Assembly: GCA_002297965.1 (NCBI GenBank)
Contig: DBLF01000130.1
Span: 51,163 to 81,076 of the forward strand
Reading direction: 5' to 3'
Origin: Candidatus Segatella papionis
GTDB taxonomy: Bacteria; Bacteroidota; Bacteroidia; Bacteroidales; Bacteroidaceae
Length of the DNA stretch: 29,914 nt
Shown here: positions 1 to 8,002 of the stretch, piece after piece
Numbering within the stretch: position 1 is the stretch's first letter
Layout of the letters: the number at the start of each line of letters is the position of its first letter
Notes under the pieces: model-generated
The model's input: only the letters and a program-made list of their open reading frames with translations
The model's database searches: none
What the model was told of the DNA's origin: nothing
Made by a program: the position numbers and the translations under genes

Positions 1-794
1 TCCTTTGGTACGATGGTATATCCGCATCGTACACCGGTGAAGCCTGCGGTCTTGGAATAGCTGTGGAACTCGATTGCCACCTTTCTCGCTCCACGAATCT
101 CGTAGATGGAATGTGGTATCTCTGGATCCTGGATGTATGCCTCGTAGGCAGCGTCGTAGAGGATGATGCTCTCGTTCTTGATAGCGTAGTTCACCCACTT
201 GCGAAGCTCCTCCTTGGTGATGACCGTACCCGTTGGGTTGTTAGGGTAGCAGAGGTAAATCATATCCACACGATGGTCTGGAATCTGAGGAGTGAAGCTG
301 TTGCCCTCATCGCATGGCATGTAAGTCACGTTGCTCCACTTGCCATTCTCGAAGACTCCCGCTCTGCCTATCATCACGTTAGAGTCGATATATACTGGAT
401 AAATCGGGTCGGTGACACCGATGTTGTTGTCCCATCTCAAAATCTCCTGGATATTTCCTGTGTCGCTCTTCGCTCCGTCGTTCACGAATACCTCGTTAGG
501 GTCGAGGTGGATGCCACGAGGCAGGAAGTCGTTCTTGATGATGGCCTCACGGAGGAAGTCGTAGCCTCGCTCAGGACCGTAGCCACGGAATGTGGCTTGC
601 ACTGCCATCTCATCCACTGCCTTGTGCATTGCCTTGATGACGGCAGGGCAGAGAGGTTGGGTAACGTCGCCGATACCCAAGCTGATAACTCGCTGCTTAG
701 GGTGGGCAATCTTGTAGGCGTTCACCTTCTTTGCGATGTCGGCAAACAGGTAATTGTTAGCCAACTTCAGGAAATGTTCATTAACTAATGCCAT
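1..794 (-). CDS. dapL: LL-diaminopimelate aminotransferase (partial, C-terminus cut by window edge)
   Basis: PLP-dependent fold-type I aminotransferase that converts tetrahydrodipicolinate directly to LL-diaminopimelate in cytoplasmic lysine and peptidoglycan precursor synthesis. The minus-strand reading frame begins MALVNEHFLKLANNYLF, the usual DapL start, at an ATG at 792-794. About 264 codons are visible of the roughly 410 usual for the family. Visible landmarks are SLGIGDVTQPL near the N-terminus, the YPNNPTGT motif, and SYSKTAGFTGVR, where the lysine at about residue 248 should be the Schiff-base lysine. The gene lies 40 bp after dapF on the same strand, so the two probably form an operon. 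The frame runs off the left edge of the window without a stop. Confidence 0.95.
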   Translation of the reverse strand, partial: MALVNEHFLKLANNYLFADIAKKVNAYKIAHPKQRVISLGIGDVTQPLCPAVIKAMHKAVDEMAVQATFRGYGPERGYDFLREAIIKNDFLPRGIHLDPNEVFVNDGAKSDTGNIQEILRWDNNIGVTDPIYPVYIDSNVMIGRAGVFENGKWSNVTYMPCDEGNSFTPQIPDHRVDMIYLCYPNNPTGTVITKEELRKWVNYAIKNESIILYDAAYEAYIQDPEIPHSIYEIRGARKVAIEFHSYSKTAGFTGVRCGYTIVPK

Positions 795-834
795 ATTATT
801 GTTCTCCTTTTATTATGTATATTTAAGTTTGCTC

Positions 835-1728
835 TTATTCTGGTAATTCGATTTCTCCTTCGAATGCGAATGCCGCAGGTCCCGTCATATAGACATGTCC
901 GTCTTCCTCTCGGTATTCGATGTGGAGCGTTCCACCATCCATCACGATGCTGCTCTTGCGAGAAGCTCGCTTGGTCAGGGCGGCGGCTACGGCTGTGGCA
1001 CAGGCTCCTGTTCCGCAAGCCATTGTAATACCGCTTCCCCTTTCCCAAACTCGTGTTCTAATTATGTCAATGTCTGTAACTTGTGCGAACTCGATGTTGC
1101 AACGTTGAGGAAACGCCTTGTCGTGCTCCAGAATCTTGCCGTAGTGGGCGATGTCGATGGTGTCGATGTCATCCACAAAGGTCACGAAGTGGGGGTTGCC
1201 CATGCACACGTAAGTGCCTTCAAACTTTCTGCCGTCGGCTTCCAGTGTCGCAGTCTGTGGCGTTTCTTCTGATTCAGGATGGGGATTTGAATCGGTGGTT
1301 GGAGCAATGAATTGCTCCTTGTTTTCGAGTCGAGGCTTGAGCATATCGACCGTTACCGATTCTACTTTCTTTTTGTCGTCCTGAATATGCAATTTCAATA
1401 TCTTGATGCCCGATAAAGTCTCCAGTCGGATGGTGTCCTTTCGGGTCAATCCCTTTTCATATAAATATTTTCCGATGCATCGGCTTGCGTTGCCGCACAT
1501 CATCGCTTCTGAGCCATCGGCGTTGAAGATGCGCATCGAATAGTCTGCTCTTCTGCCATCGTGTGGCTTGCCGATGAGAACCAGTCCGTCGCTGCCGATG
1601 CCTGTGTGGTAAGCACTCCATGCTATGGCTGCCTTCTCTGGGTCGGGGATGTCGTATATCTGGGTATCTACATAGATGTAGTCGTTGCCAGCCCCGTGCA
1701 TCTTGGTGAAATGAACTGTTTCTTTCAT
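835..1728 (-). CDS. dapF: Diaminopimelate epimerase
   Basis: Converts LL- to meso-diaminopimelate in the cytoplasm, the step after DapL. The protein is 297 aa. The two catalytic cysteines sit in MCGNASRC (Cys78) and ACGTGACA (Cys238), and the N-terminus has the family signature KMHGAGNDYIYVD. It is slightly longer than a typical bacterial DapF (about 275 aa) because of a low-complexity acidic and proline-rich insert at about residues 137-168, which probably forms a surface loop between the two lobes. It is the first gene of a dapF-dapL operon. A Bacteroidota-type promoter lies about 120 nt upstream (-7 box at 1851-1858, minus strand). Confidence 0.96.
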   Translation of the reverse strand: MKETVHFTKMHGAGNDYIYVDTQIYDIPDPEKAAIAWSAYHTGIGSDGLVLIGKPHDGRRADYSMRIFNADGSEAMMCGNASRCIGKYLYEKGLTRKDTIRLETLSGIKILKLHIQDDKKKVESVTVDMLKPRLENKEQFIAPTTDSNPHPESEETPQTATLEADGRKFEGTYVCMGNPHFVTFVDDIDTIDIAHYGKILEHDKAFPQRCNIEFAQVTDIDIIRTRVWERGSGITMACGTGACATAVAAALTKRASRKSSIVMDGGTLHIEYREEDGHVYMTGPAAFAFEGEIELPE

Positions 1729-1850
1729 ATTGCGTTGTTATTTTTAAGTTTGATATTACTCTTCATTCTCTCTCGTCTTACATCTTTCGATGTTTTGACT
1801 TTTTGCTAGTCATTCGGTTGTTTCGATGACTATTTGTTTGATTTCGGTTG

Positions 1851-1882
1851 CAAAGGTACGACTATTTGTTGAAATATCCAAG
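1851..1882 (-). promoter_or_regulatory. Bacteroidota-type promoter of dapF
   Basis: On the minus strand, TACCTTTG (1851-1858) matches the -7 consensus TAnnTTTG. TTGG (1878-1881) is a reasonable -33 element, with a 19-nt spacer. This predicts a transcription start near 1844 and a leader of about 115 nt before dapF. Confidence 0.65.
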
Positions 1883-1950
1883 AAAAATAATGCAGTAAAT
1901 AATGAATATTTTTCGCTATCTTTCAGTTTGTAATGCGAAAATACGCTGTA

Positions 1951-1966
1951 GCTTACAGATTGTAAG
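1951..1966. repeat. Palindrome GCTTACAGATTGTAAG, possible operator
   Basis: TTACA-GAT-TGTAA is embedded in a perfect 6-bp dyad (CTTACA/TGTAAG). It overlaps a second small dyad (CTGTA-GCT-TACAG at 1946-1958). It lies about 93 bp from the -7 boxes of both divergent promoters. A closely similar palindrome, GCTTACAATTTGTAAT, lies upstream of the second glnB gene (29039-29054); 13 of 16 bases match. The binding protein, if any, is unknown. Confidence 0.35.
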
Positions 1967-2034
1967 GAGAAATGGATATGGCACGATAAATTTAAAATAT
2001 CAACGAAAAAGAAGAAACTAAATGTTTGTGAATA

Positions 2035-2066
2035 CTTGAAAATACTGACAAAATGTATTAATTTTG
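2035..2066 (+). promoter_or_regulatory. Bacteroidota-type promoter of the first glnB-amt unit
   Basis: TAATTTTG (2059-2066) fits the -7 consensus TAnnTTTG, and CTTG (2035-2038) is a weak -33 box with a 20-nt spacer. Four bases downstream is CGAAAACGAACA (2071-2082), a 12-mer found at the identical spacing from the -7 box of the second glnB unit. Confidence 0.65.
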
Positions 2067-2217
2067 CAGCCGAAAACGAACATAATGTAAAATGTATGCT
2101 AGTTTTGAGCGACAACCAATGAAAGTTTGTTTTTGAAAGCAGAAAAGAGGCTGAATGTTAGTTTTCGGCCGTCAACAATCAATAAAAGTATTAACACATT
2201 ATTAATTATTAAAGATT

Positions 2218-2574
2218 ATGAAGAAGATTGAGGCAATTATCCGCAAGTCAAAGTTTGAGGAAGTCAAGAAGGCGCTTTTGGCAGCCGACATCGAGTGGTT
2301 CTCTTATTATAATGTAAGAGGAGAGGGAAAGATGCGTCAGGCTCGCATCTACCGTGGTGTGATGTACGATACCAGCAGCATCGAGCGTGTTTTGCTCAAC
2401 ATCGTGGTTCGTGACAAAAATGTGGAGCCTACCATCGCCGCCATCCAGGGTGCTGCTCAGACGGGAGAGATAGGAGATGGAAGAATCTTCGTCATCCCAG
2501 TGCTCGACACCATTCGCATCCGAACGGGTGAGCGAGGCGACATCGCACTCTATAATGCAGAACAAGAAAAGTAG
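2218..2574 (+). CDS. glnB: Nitrogen regulatory protein P-II (GlnB/GlnK family), copy 1
   Basis: Small trimeric sensor of nitrogen and energy state that gates ammonium channels and other targets in the cytoplasm. The length, 118 aa, is normal. It starts MKKIEAIIRK, has the C-terminal signature TGEIGDGRIFVIPV and ends in RIRTGERG. The T-loop carries YRGVMY with Tyr50, equivalent to the classical uridylylated Tyr51; the loop is one residue shorter than in E. coli GlnB. The gene is 88 bp upstream of an amt gene on the same strand, the usual GlnK-AmtB pairing. It differs from the second copy (29283-29639) at only 10 of 118 residues. Whether Tyr50 is modified cannot be told from sequence. Confidence 0.95.
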   Translation: MKKIEAIIRKSKFEEVKKALLAADIEWFSYYNVRGEGKMRQARIYRGVMYDTSSIERVLLNIVVRDKNVEPTIAAIQGAAQTGEIGDGRIFVIPVLDTIRIRTGERGDIALYNAEQEK

Positions 2575-2662
2575 AGATTGATAGTTTAAATTCTGAATTT
2601 CAAAGGAATAGCGTTGCTTGGATGCAATGAAAATTCTATAATTCTTAAATTCTTGATAAAAA

Positions 2663-3934
2663 ATGATGAGCAGTTTATTATTGACAACACTCGACACAGG
2701 TAACACAGCGTGGATGATCATGGCTACCATCTTGGTACTCTTGATGTCAATCCCAGGTATCGCATTATTCTATGGCGGTTTGGTTCGCCAGAAAAACATA
2801 TTGAGCATCTTGATGCAGACGATGTTCATCGTGGCTGTGGTCAGCATCATTTGGGTGGCATTCGGCTACTCTTGGGCTTTCTCCACTCAGTTTGCCGACG
2901 AGGGCAATCCTCTGGCTTGCATCATGGGCGGTTTCGACAAGTGCTTTCTCCATGGCATCGGACTGAATGCCGTGATGCCGACGGGCATTCCAGAGCTTAC
3001 CTTCGTGATGTTCCAGTGCATGTTCGCCCTCATCACTCCAGCCTTGATTCTCGGTGCTTTCGCCGAGCGTGTCAAGTTTAGTGGCTATGTACTCTTCACG
3101 GTGCTTTGGGTGATTATCGCCTATTTGCCAATGGCCCACTGGGTATGGGGTGGCGGATTCCTTCAGGAGATGGGAGCCATCGACTTCGCCGGTGGTACCG
3201 TGGTGCATATCAATGCCGGTGTCGCAGCCTTGGTGATGGCGCTGATGGTAGGCAAGCGTGACGATTATCGTGCGGGTCATCCTATCACTCCTCATAACAT
3301 CACCTTCGTGTTCATGGGTATGTCGTTCCTCTGGTTGGGATGGTTCGGTTTCAATGCCGGTAGCGGACTTGCTGCCGATGGTTTGGCTGCCAACGCCTTC
3401 CTCGTAACCCATGTGGCAACGGCTGCTGCGGCTACCACCTGGATGATTATCGATTGGGTGGTCAACAAGAAGCCAACTACTGTGGGTGCTTGTACGGGTG
3501 CTGTAGCTGGTTTGGTTGCCATCACCCCTGCGGCAGGTAGTACCGACATCTTCGGAGCCTTCTGCATCGGAATCATCAGTACCTGCGTCTGCTTCTTCAT
3601 GGTAGCAGTCGTGAAGTCGAAGTTCCGTTACGACGATGCCCTCGATGCCTTCGGCGTGCATGGCATGGGTGGTATCTTAGGTTCTATCCTCACAGGTGTC
3701 TTTGCTACCAAGTATGTTACAGGTGCAGATGGTGTAGAGGGAGCCTTGTATGGTGACTGGCATCAGTTGTGGATTCAGATTGTAGCCACCGTGGTGAGCA
3801 TCATCTTCAGTGCCATCGTCACCTTCATCTTGTTTAAGGTAGTGGATAAGATGGTCGGTATCCGTGTGGATAAGCGAGTAGAGGAGGAAGGTCTCGATAT
3901 CTACGAGCATGGTGAGAGTGCGTATAGCAACTAA
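2663..3934 (+). CDS. amt: Ammonium transporter (Amt/AmtB), copy 1
   Basis: Inner-membrane trimeric ammonium channel of 423 aa with about 11 membrane segments. The family signature GGTVVHINAGVAALV contains the first pore histidine (His182), and GVHGMGGILG contains the second (His333). Asp174 just before the first signature corresponds to the conserved structural aspartate. The C-terminal tail (about 395-423, ending EEEGLDIYEHGESAYSN) is the cytoplasmic segment that P-II proteins contact. Two ATG codons stand in tandem at 2663 and 2666 and either could be used. It is co-oriented with glnB and ends at a bidirectional terminator. This protein belongs to a different Amt subgroup from the second copy: it has SIPGIALFYGGLVRQKN where the other has MQPGFALCEAGFTRSKN. 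Confidence 0.96.
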   Translation: MMSSLLLTTLDTGNTAWMIMATILVLLMSIPGIALFYGGLVRQKNILSILMQTMFIVAVVSIIWVAFGYSWAFSTQFADEGNPLACIMGGFDKCFLHGIGLNAVMPTGIPELTFVMFQCMFALITPALILGAFAERVKFSGYVLFTVLWVIIAYLPMAHWVWGGGFLQEMGAIDFAGGTVVHINAGVAALVMALMVGKRDDYRAGHPITPHNITFVFMGMSFLWLGWFGFNAGSGLAADGLAANAFLVTHVATAAAATTWMIIDWVVNKKPTTVGACTGAVAGLVAITPAAGSTDIFGAFCIGIISTCVCFFMVAVVKSKFRYDDALDAFGVHGMGGILGSILTGVFATKYVTGADGVEGALYGDWHQLWIQIVATVVSIIFSAIVTFILFKVVDKMVGIRVDKRVEEEGLDIYEHGESAYSN

Positions 3935-3961
3935 ATGCAGATATTATAATATCAATAATAT

Positions 3962-4004
3962 AAAAACAGCCACACTTACAAAACATCGTAAGTGTGGCTA
4001 TTTT
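3962..4004. terminator. Bidirectional rho-independent terminator between amt and the GH31 gene
   Basis: A perfect 12-bp stem (AGCCACACTTAC at 3968-3979, GTAAGTGTGGCT at 3988-3999) with an 8-nt loop. It is flanked by an A-run on the left and a T-run on the right, so it can stop transcription from both sides. It sits between the 3' ends of two convergent genes. Confidence 0.9.
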
Positions 4005-4037
4005 TATTTGTAGTCTTTTTATTTGTTATCTTTTTTA

Positions 4038-7000
4038 TTACTTGTTCTTTACTCGCAAGAACTTATCAACCATCATAAGCTTGTCCATTTTGAAGAATGG
4101 CTTGCAAGCCTTCTTTGCCTTCAATTTGATGATGAAGAGGTCGTGAGAGCCTTCTACGGCTGCTTGCTCACCAATATTCACGAAGGTTGGATAGAGCACC
4201 TTGCTGCCATCAGAGTGGAGGCGATCCTTGGTGATGTTCTCCATCTTGCCCATGTCTTTAACGTCAATGCCTACGAACTCGAAATCGTTAGGATTGTATG
4301 GAAGGGCAAAGCTCAAGGCGTTGAGTGATACGAGGTCCTTACCCTTGATGGTAAGTGTTACAATATCGTTCGCCTTGCAAATCTTCTTGTCGGCAGTGAT
4401 GCTGATGCTTCCTGCTATAGGAGCCACCTGCTTGCTGCTCACACCACTCTTCAACTGGGTGGCTACCACGGAGATGTCGTATGCGTCTATCAATCCATTG
4501 CCGTTGATGTCACCCTTGCTTACATAGCCTTCGAAGTCCTTGTCGCCCTTGCGCAGACCGCAATAGTTGAGGTAAGAGGTGAAGTCGTTCTCGTCGATAC
4601 GATTGTCGTGGTTGATGTCGCCAGGCTTCTCAATCTTGCTTCCTGGCACCTTGAATACATACATCTCGGCACCAGAGCCTTGTCCGCCGTTGGTCTCTTC
4701 CACGGTCATCTTGATATACTGTGCCTCAGGCTCACCCTTGAATTGGTATTCCTTGGCAGATTCATCCTTGTTCCAGTCGAATGTACCGTTCTCTGTCCAG
4801 TTGATGCCATCGTTGCTCAACAGGATGCGACCCTTGTAAATCTGTCCGTGGGTTTCACGTTCAGAGGTAGGGAGATACTGAATCTTGTCGAGTTTCGCAA
4901 TGCCGTGCAGGTTCATGGTTACATCGAATGGCAGTACGCCCTGCTTTTTGTAATAGTCTGTGTGCCAGTAGTTCTTCTCGTTGAAGTCGAACATCTTGGT
5001 CACTTCCAGTCCATCCCAGTCTGGGGTAGAGTTGGTGGCTGTGATGTCACGGATAGCCTCGTCCAGAGGATCCTTGATGGTACGCCCCTTGATAGTAGTC
5101 CAATCGGAAGTTCCCTCTTTGTTCACGGCTCTCACCTGTACGTCGTAATCGGTCTCAGGCTTCAAGTTCTCGATGGTGAACTCTGTGCTGCGGATAGTGG
5201 AGTGAACCATGCCATCTACCTTTACCTCGTAATAGTCGGCGTTAGGCTGGGCATTCCATGCTGCGGTCAGTTCGAATGCCTTGTTCTTTCCTTCAGGCTC
5301 CTTCATGCTTACCTGTGGTGCAGAGAGTGTGCCGGTCTTGCTGAGCAGAGCATCGCTGCTGTCCATTTGGTAACCTTCCATGCGAAGCTCGATGGCGTTG
5401 GTGGTTATGTCTGTCTTAGCCAAGCGTACGCATACCATCGGATTCTTGTGAATATCTACCTTCTCGAAGTCGCTACCCTTGGTGGCGAAGCGATTCAATT
5501 GTGGGGCTTTGTCGTAGAACCATACGTTCTCTGTGCTCTGGAGAGCTTCGAGAGAATTGACTTCGGTCAGCTTTACTGTCTTGCCGCCTATCTTGGCGGT
5601 CAACTTCTTTGGAGCTTGGCTTACATTGATGCGAAGTTCGGTGGATTGGTTCTTTTCCTGTCCGTCGAAACTGCCTTGTGTCTTGTCGATGGTAACAGTG
5701 AGACGGTCTTTGACGAGTGATGAGTGGATATGTGTTGTTGTGCTTTCACCTTGGCGATACAATTCTGTCTTGCCATCGTCGTCGTAGAGATTGTAATCAG
5801 ACTCGCCGTAAGGATAGAGTTCGAAGATACGGTTGGTCTTGTCTATCTGTGCCACGTTGTTGTTTGGGTTCACCATAGGGATGATGGCACCTCTCTTGAC
5901 GAATACAGGTAGTTTCCAATAAGGCGCATCAAACTCGTTGATGATTCTGCCTCCCTGATATACATTTCCGTTGAAGTAATCTACCCATTCACCCTCTGGC
6001 AGATAGATGCCGTTGCGGATGTCGTTGCCCTGTTTGTCCATCTTGGTCTCCTGATAGATAGGAGCTACAAGGAAGTATGGACCACACATAAACTGATACT
6101 GTGTAGCCTTGCCAAGTGTATAGGCGTTAGGGTAGTCCAAGAACATAGCTCGCATCAGAGGCTTTCCTTTCACGGCTTCGTGTGCAGCAGTATAGATGTA
6201 TGGCATCAACTGCGACTTGAGCTTGAGGTATGTTCTGTTGACGGATGCGGAAGGCTCTCCCAGGATGAATGGATACTTAGGATTGTCGCCCCAGCCATCC
6301 ATGTTGAGTCCCATGGCGGTGAATGTCTTCCATTCGAACTCACGCATATTCATGATAGGGTTCTTTCCGCCAAAGATACCGTCGAGATCGGATGTGATGT
6401 TAGACAGACCCGACAGACCGGCGCCGATGAAAGTAGGGATATGGAAGCGGATGTACTCCCAGTCACCACCAGTCTGGTCGCCCGACCAAATGGAAGCATA
6501 TCTTTGCGTGCCAGCCCATCCGTCTAGCGAGATGATGAACGGACGGGCATTGTTGCCATAATAAGGCATGATTTGTGCCACGTCGCTCACACCGTTCAGA
6601 CCGAAGGAATAGCCGTCGCCCACCCAGGCTACATCAGTCTTGAGCACTCTTACGCCTGCTGTTCCTACCTCCTTTACGATGTCTCGCTGCAAGAGCGGTT
6701 CGATGCTATCCACAGGGTGGAGGTCAGACTGTGTCCAAAGTCCGATTTCAACACCGTGCTTGCGGGCATAGTCGCCAAATTCCTTGAGGTTTTGGATGTT
6801 GCCGTCGAGTGTCTTCTCCTGACCATATCCAGCACCGTAACCATCATTAGGGAGGAACCATCCCAATGGCATGTCATGGCGCACATAGCGATCGATGGCA
6901 GCACGTGCCGAGAATTGGTAGTTGTTCTTTTCGCCATTGAGCGATTCCTTGATGCCTGTCTTGTCGCTGGCACTCTCCTTGTAGGTCTTGCCATCCTCGA

Positions 7001-7913
7001 AGGTCATGGTTCTGCCCTTGTCAGCCTCTTTCCAGTAGTCACGGTTGTAAGCATTGAGGTGACCCTCGTAGAAGCCAAACTTTGGCAGCAACACTGGGTA
7101 ACCTGTAAGCTGATAGTATTCATCGAGCAAGTCGGTAGGTTTTTCGCCTACCATGAAGAAAACGTCCAGGTTCTTCGATTCATGCGACAATTGTACGTTG
7201 CCTTTTTGGGTGGAACCGAAGTCGTAGAGGCCTGGCTTGAAGGTGTACCACATGAAACCGTAGCCCGCCGTTGACCAATAGAAAGGAGCTGGCGAAGCCA
7301 CACCGCCATCCACCCAGTTGTTGGTGTTGACGATTTCTATCTTCTCTCCCTTGTGTGAGAAACGTCCGTTTTGCACACCGCCTCCGAAGAAATATTCATC
7401 AGGCTGTTCCTGTAGGTTCAGCGTAACTTTATCCGGTGTGAAGAGAGAAGGAGATTTCTGGGTGACCACAGTCTTCCCATTTTCTGCGTTTTCTACTTTA
7501 AACAAGCCCGTAGTCTTGTCGAAGATGATTTTCGCCTTTGCCGTGGCAAGGGTGATTTCTCCATCCTGGTCTTTCACCTTCAGGTCGCCTACCTTCGTGC
7601 GGGGATTATCCACGAGGATGCGGGCGGCAGGTTTTGCCTCTGGGTCTCTCATCACCCCGTCGTTATGGTCTTCGAAGATACGGAAAATGCCATCGCCGTA
7701 GAAATCCACCGCCACTCTGCGCTGATTGGCGAAGACGAGTTCTACGGTCGTAGCGTTTATGCGAATAATCTGCACCTCACCAGCCTGAGCTGCTTGTGCA
7801 GCGATGGCTGGAGAAGAGGCAGCTGTAGCTGCCGTCACATTGGCTGCCAGTGGCAGGGCTACAGCCACTGCCAAGGCATTGCCAACGGTTATTTTCTTGT
7901 AGATGTTACTCAT
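4038..7913 (-). CDS. Secreted GH31 glycosidase, probable alpha-N-acetylgalactosaminidase, with FN3, CBM32-like, dockerin and cohesin-like modules
   Basis: A 1291-aa multi-domain enzyme with an N-terminal signal peptide (about residues 1-32, alanine-rich). The GH31 N-terminal beta-sandwich spans about 45-270 and the TIM barrel about 275-610. The likely nucleophile is Asp427 in LKTDVAWVGDGYSFGLNG and the acid/base Asp479 in IWSGDQTGGDW. These differ from the WxDMNE nucleophile motif of ordinary GH31 alpha-glucosidases and resemble the GH31 alpha-GalNAc-ases (O-glycanases on Tn antigen); this substrate call is from memory of that subgroup. After the C-terminal sandwiches come FN3 (about 865-945), an F5/8 type C/CBM32-like domain (955-1090), a dockerin with two calcium loops (DINHDNRIDEND 1099-1110, DINGNGLIDAYD 1135-1146) and a cohesin-like domain (1165-1291). 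It is the last gene of the sialic acid operon, separated from nanM by a 107-nt hairpin. No TAnnTTTG promoter was seen in the gap. Confidence 0.9.
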   Translation of the reverse strand: MSNIYKKITVGNALAVAVALPLAANVTAATAASSPAIAAQAAQAGEVQIIRINATTVELVFANQRRVAVDFYGDGIFRIFEDHNDGVMRDPEAKPAARILVDNPRTKVGDLKVKDQDGEITLATAKAKIIFDKTTGLFKVENAENGKTVVTQKSPSLFTPDKVTLNLQEQPDEYFFGGGVQNGRFSHKGEKIEIVNTNNWVDGGVASPAPFYWSTAGYGFMWYTFKPGLYDFGSTQKGNVQLSHESKNLDVFFMVGEKPTDLLDEYYQLTGYPVLLPKFGFYEGHLNAYNRDYWKEADKGRTMTFEDGKTYKESASDKTGIKESLNGEKNNYQFSARAAIDRYVRHDMPLGWFLPNDGYGAGYGQEKTLDGNIQNLKEFGDYARKHGVEIGLWTQSDLHPVDSIEPLLQRDIVKEVGTAGVRVLKTDVAWVGDGYSFGLNGVSDVAQIMPYYGNNARPFIISLDGWAGTQRYASIWSGDQTGGDWEYIRFHIPTFIGAGLSGLSNITSDLDGIFGGKNPIMNMREFEWKTFTAMGLNMDGWGDNPKYPFILGEPSASVNRTYLKLKSQLMPYIYTAAHEAVKGKPLMRAMFLDYPNAYTLGKATQYQFMCGPYFLVAPIYQETKMDKQGNDIRNGIYLPEGEWVDYFNGNVYQGGRIINEFDAPYWKLPVFVKRGAIIPMVNPNNNVAQIDKTNRIFELYPYGESDYNLYDDDGKTELYRQGESTTTHIHSSLVKDRLTVTIDKTQGSFDGQEKNQSTELRINVSQAPKKLTAKIGGKTVKLTEVNSLEALQSTENVWFYDKAPQLNRFATKGSDFEKVDIHKNPMVCVRLAKTDITTNAIELRMEGYQMDSSDALLSKTGTLSAPQVSMKEPEGKNKAFELTAAWNAQPNADYYEVKVDGMVHSTIRSTEFTIENLKPETDYDVQVRAVNKEGTSDWTTIKGRTIKDPLDEAIRDITATNSTPDWDGLEVTKMFDFNEKNYWHTDYYKKQGVLPFDVTMNLHGIAKLDKIQYLPTSERETHGQIYKGRILLSNDGINWTENGTFDWNKDESAKEYQFKGEPEAQYIKMTVEETNGGQGSGAEMYVFKVPGSKIEKPGDINHDNRIDENDFTSYLNYCGLRKGDKDFEGYVSKGDINGNGLIDAYDISVVATQLKSGVSSKQVAPIAGSISITADKKICKANDIVTLTIKGKDLVSLNALSFALPYNPNDFEFVGIDVKDMGKMENITKDRLHSDGSKVLYPTFVNIGEQAAVEGSHDLFIIKLKAKKACKPFFKMDKLMMVDKFLRVKNK

Positions 7914-8002
7914 TTTTTGTATTAATTAAAATTTTATATTTCTGATAATTCTGCTTTTGGCATATATGTAAAACCCCTTTAAGAGGTATATAGGATGCCT
8001 CG

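Larger units (their letters stand above)
1729..2217. promoter_or_regulatory. Divergent control region between dapF and glnB (489 bp)
   Basis: AT-rich and non-coding. It holds a minus-strand promoter for dapF and a plus-strand promoter for glnB, listed separately. It also holds a perfect 7-bp inverted repeat in the dapF leader (1807-1813 with 1826-1832), a TTACA-N3-TGTAA palindrome (1951-1966), and a 150-nt glnB leader. The glnB leader has two rough direct copies of a TAGTTTT..GC..CAAC..AAT block (2100-2120 and 2159-2180). It also has a 9-bp long-range inverted repeat (2069-2077 GCCGAAAAC with 2161-2169 GTTTTCGGC), which could pair in the transcript. No real gene was recognised in the gap. Confidence 0.6.

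Noticed and set aside
1810..2115. 101-codon minus-strand open frame in the dapF-glnB gap
   Set aside because: It covers both promoters, has a biased Phe/Ser composition and no start-site context; better explained as AT-rich control DNA.
2765..3661. 298-codon open frame antisense to amt
   Set aside because: The amt frame has all family signatures; the antisense product is histidine-rich low-complexity sequence typical of shadow frames.
4608..5720. 370-codon open frame on the plus strand opposite the GH31 gene
   Set aside because: Antisense to a continuous coding region with recognised FN3 and CBM modules; no domain in the translation.
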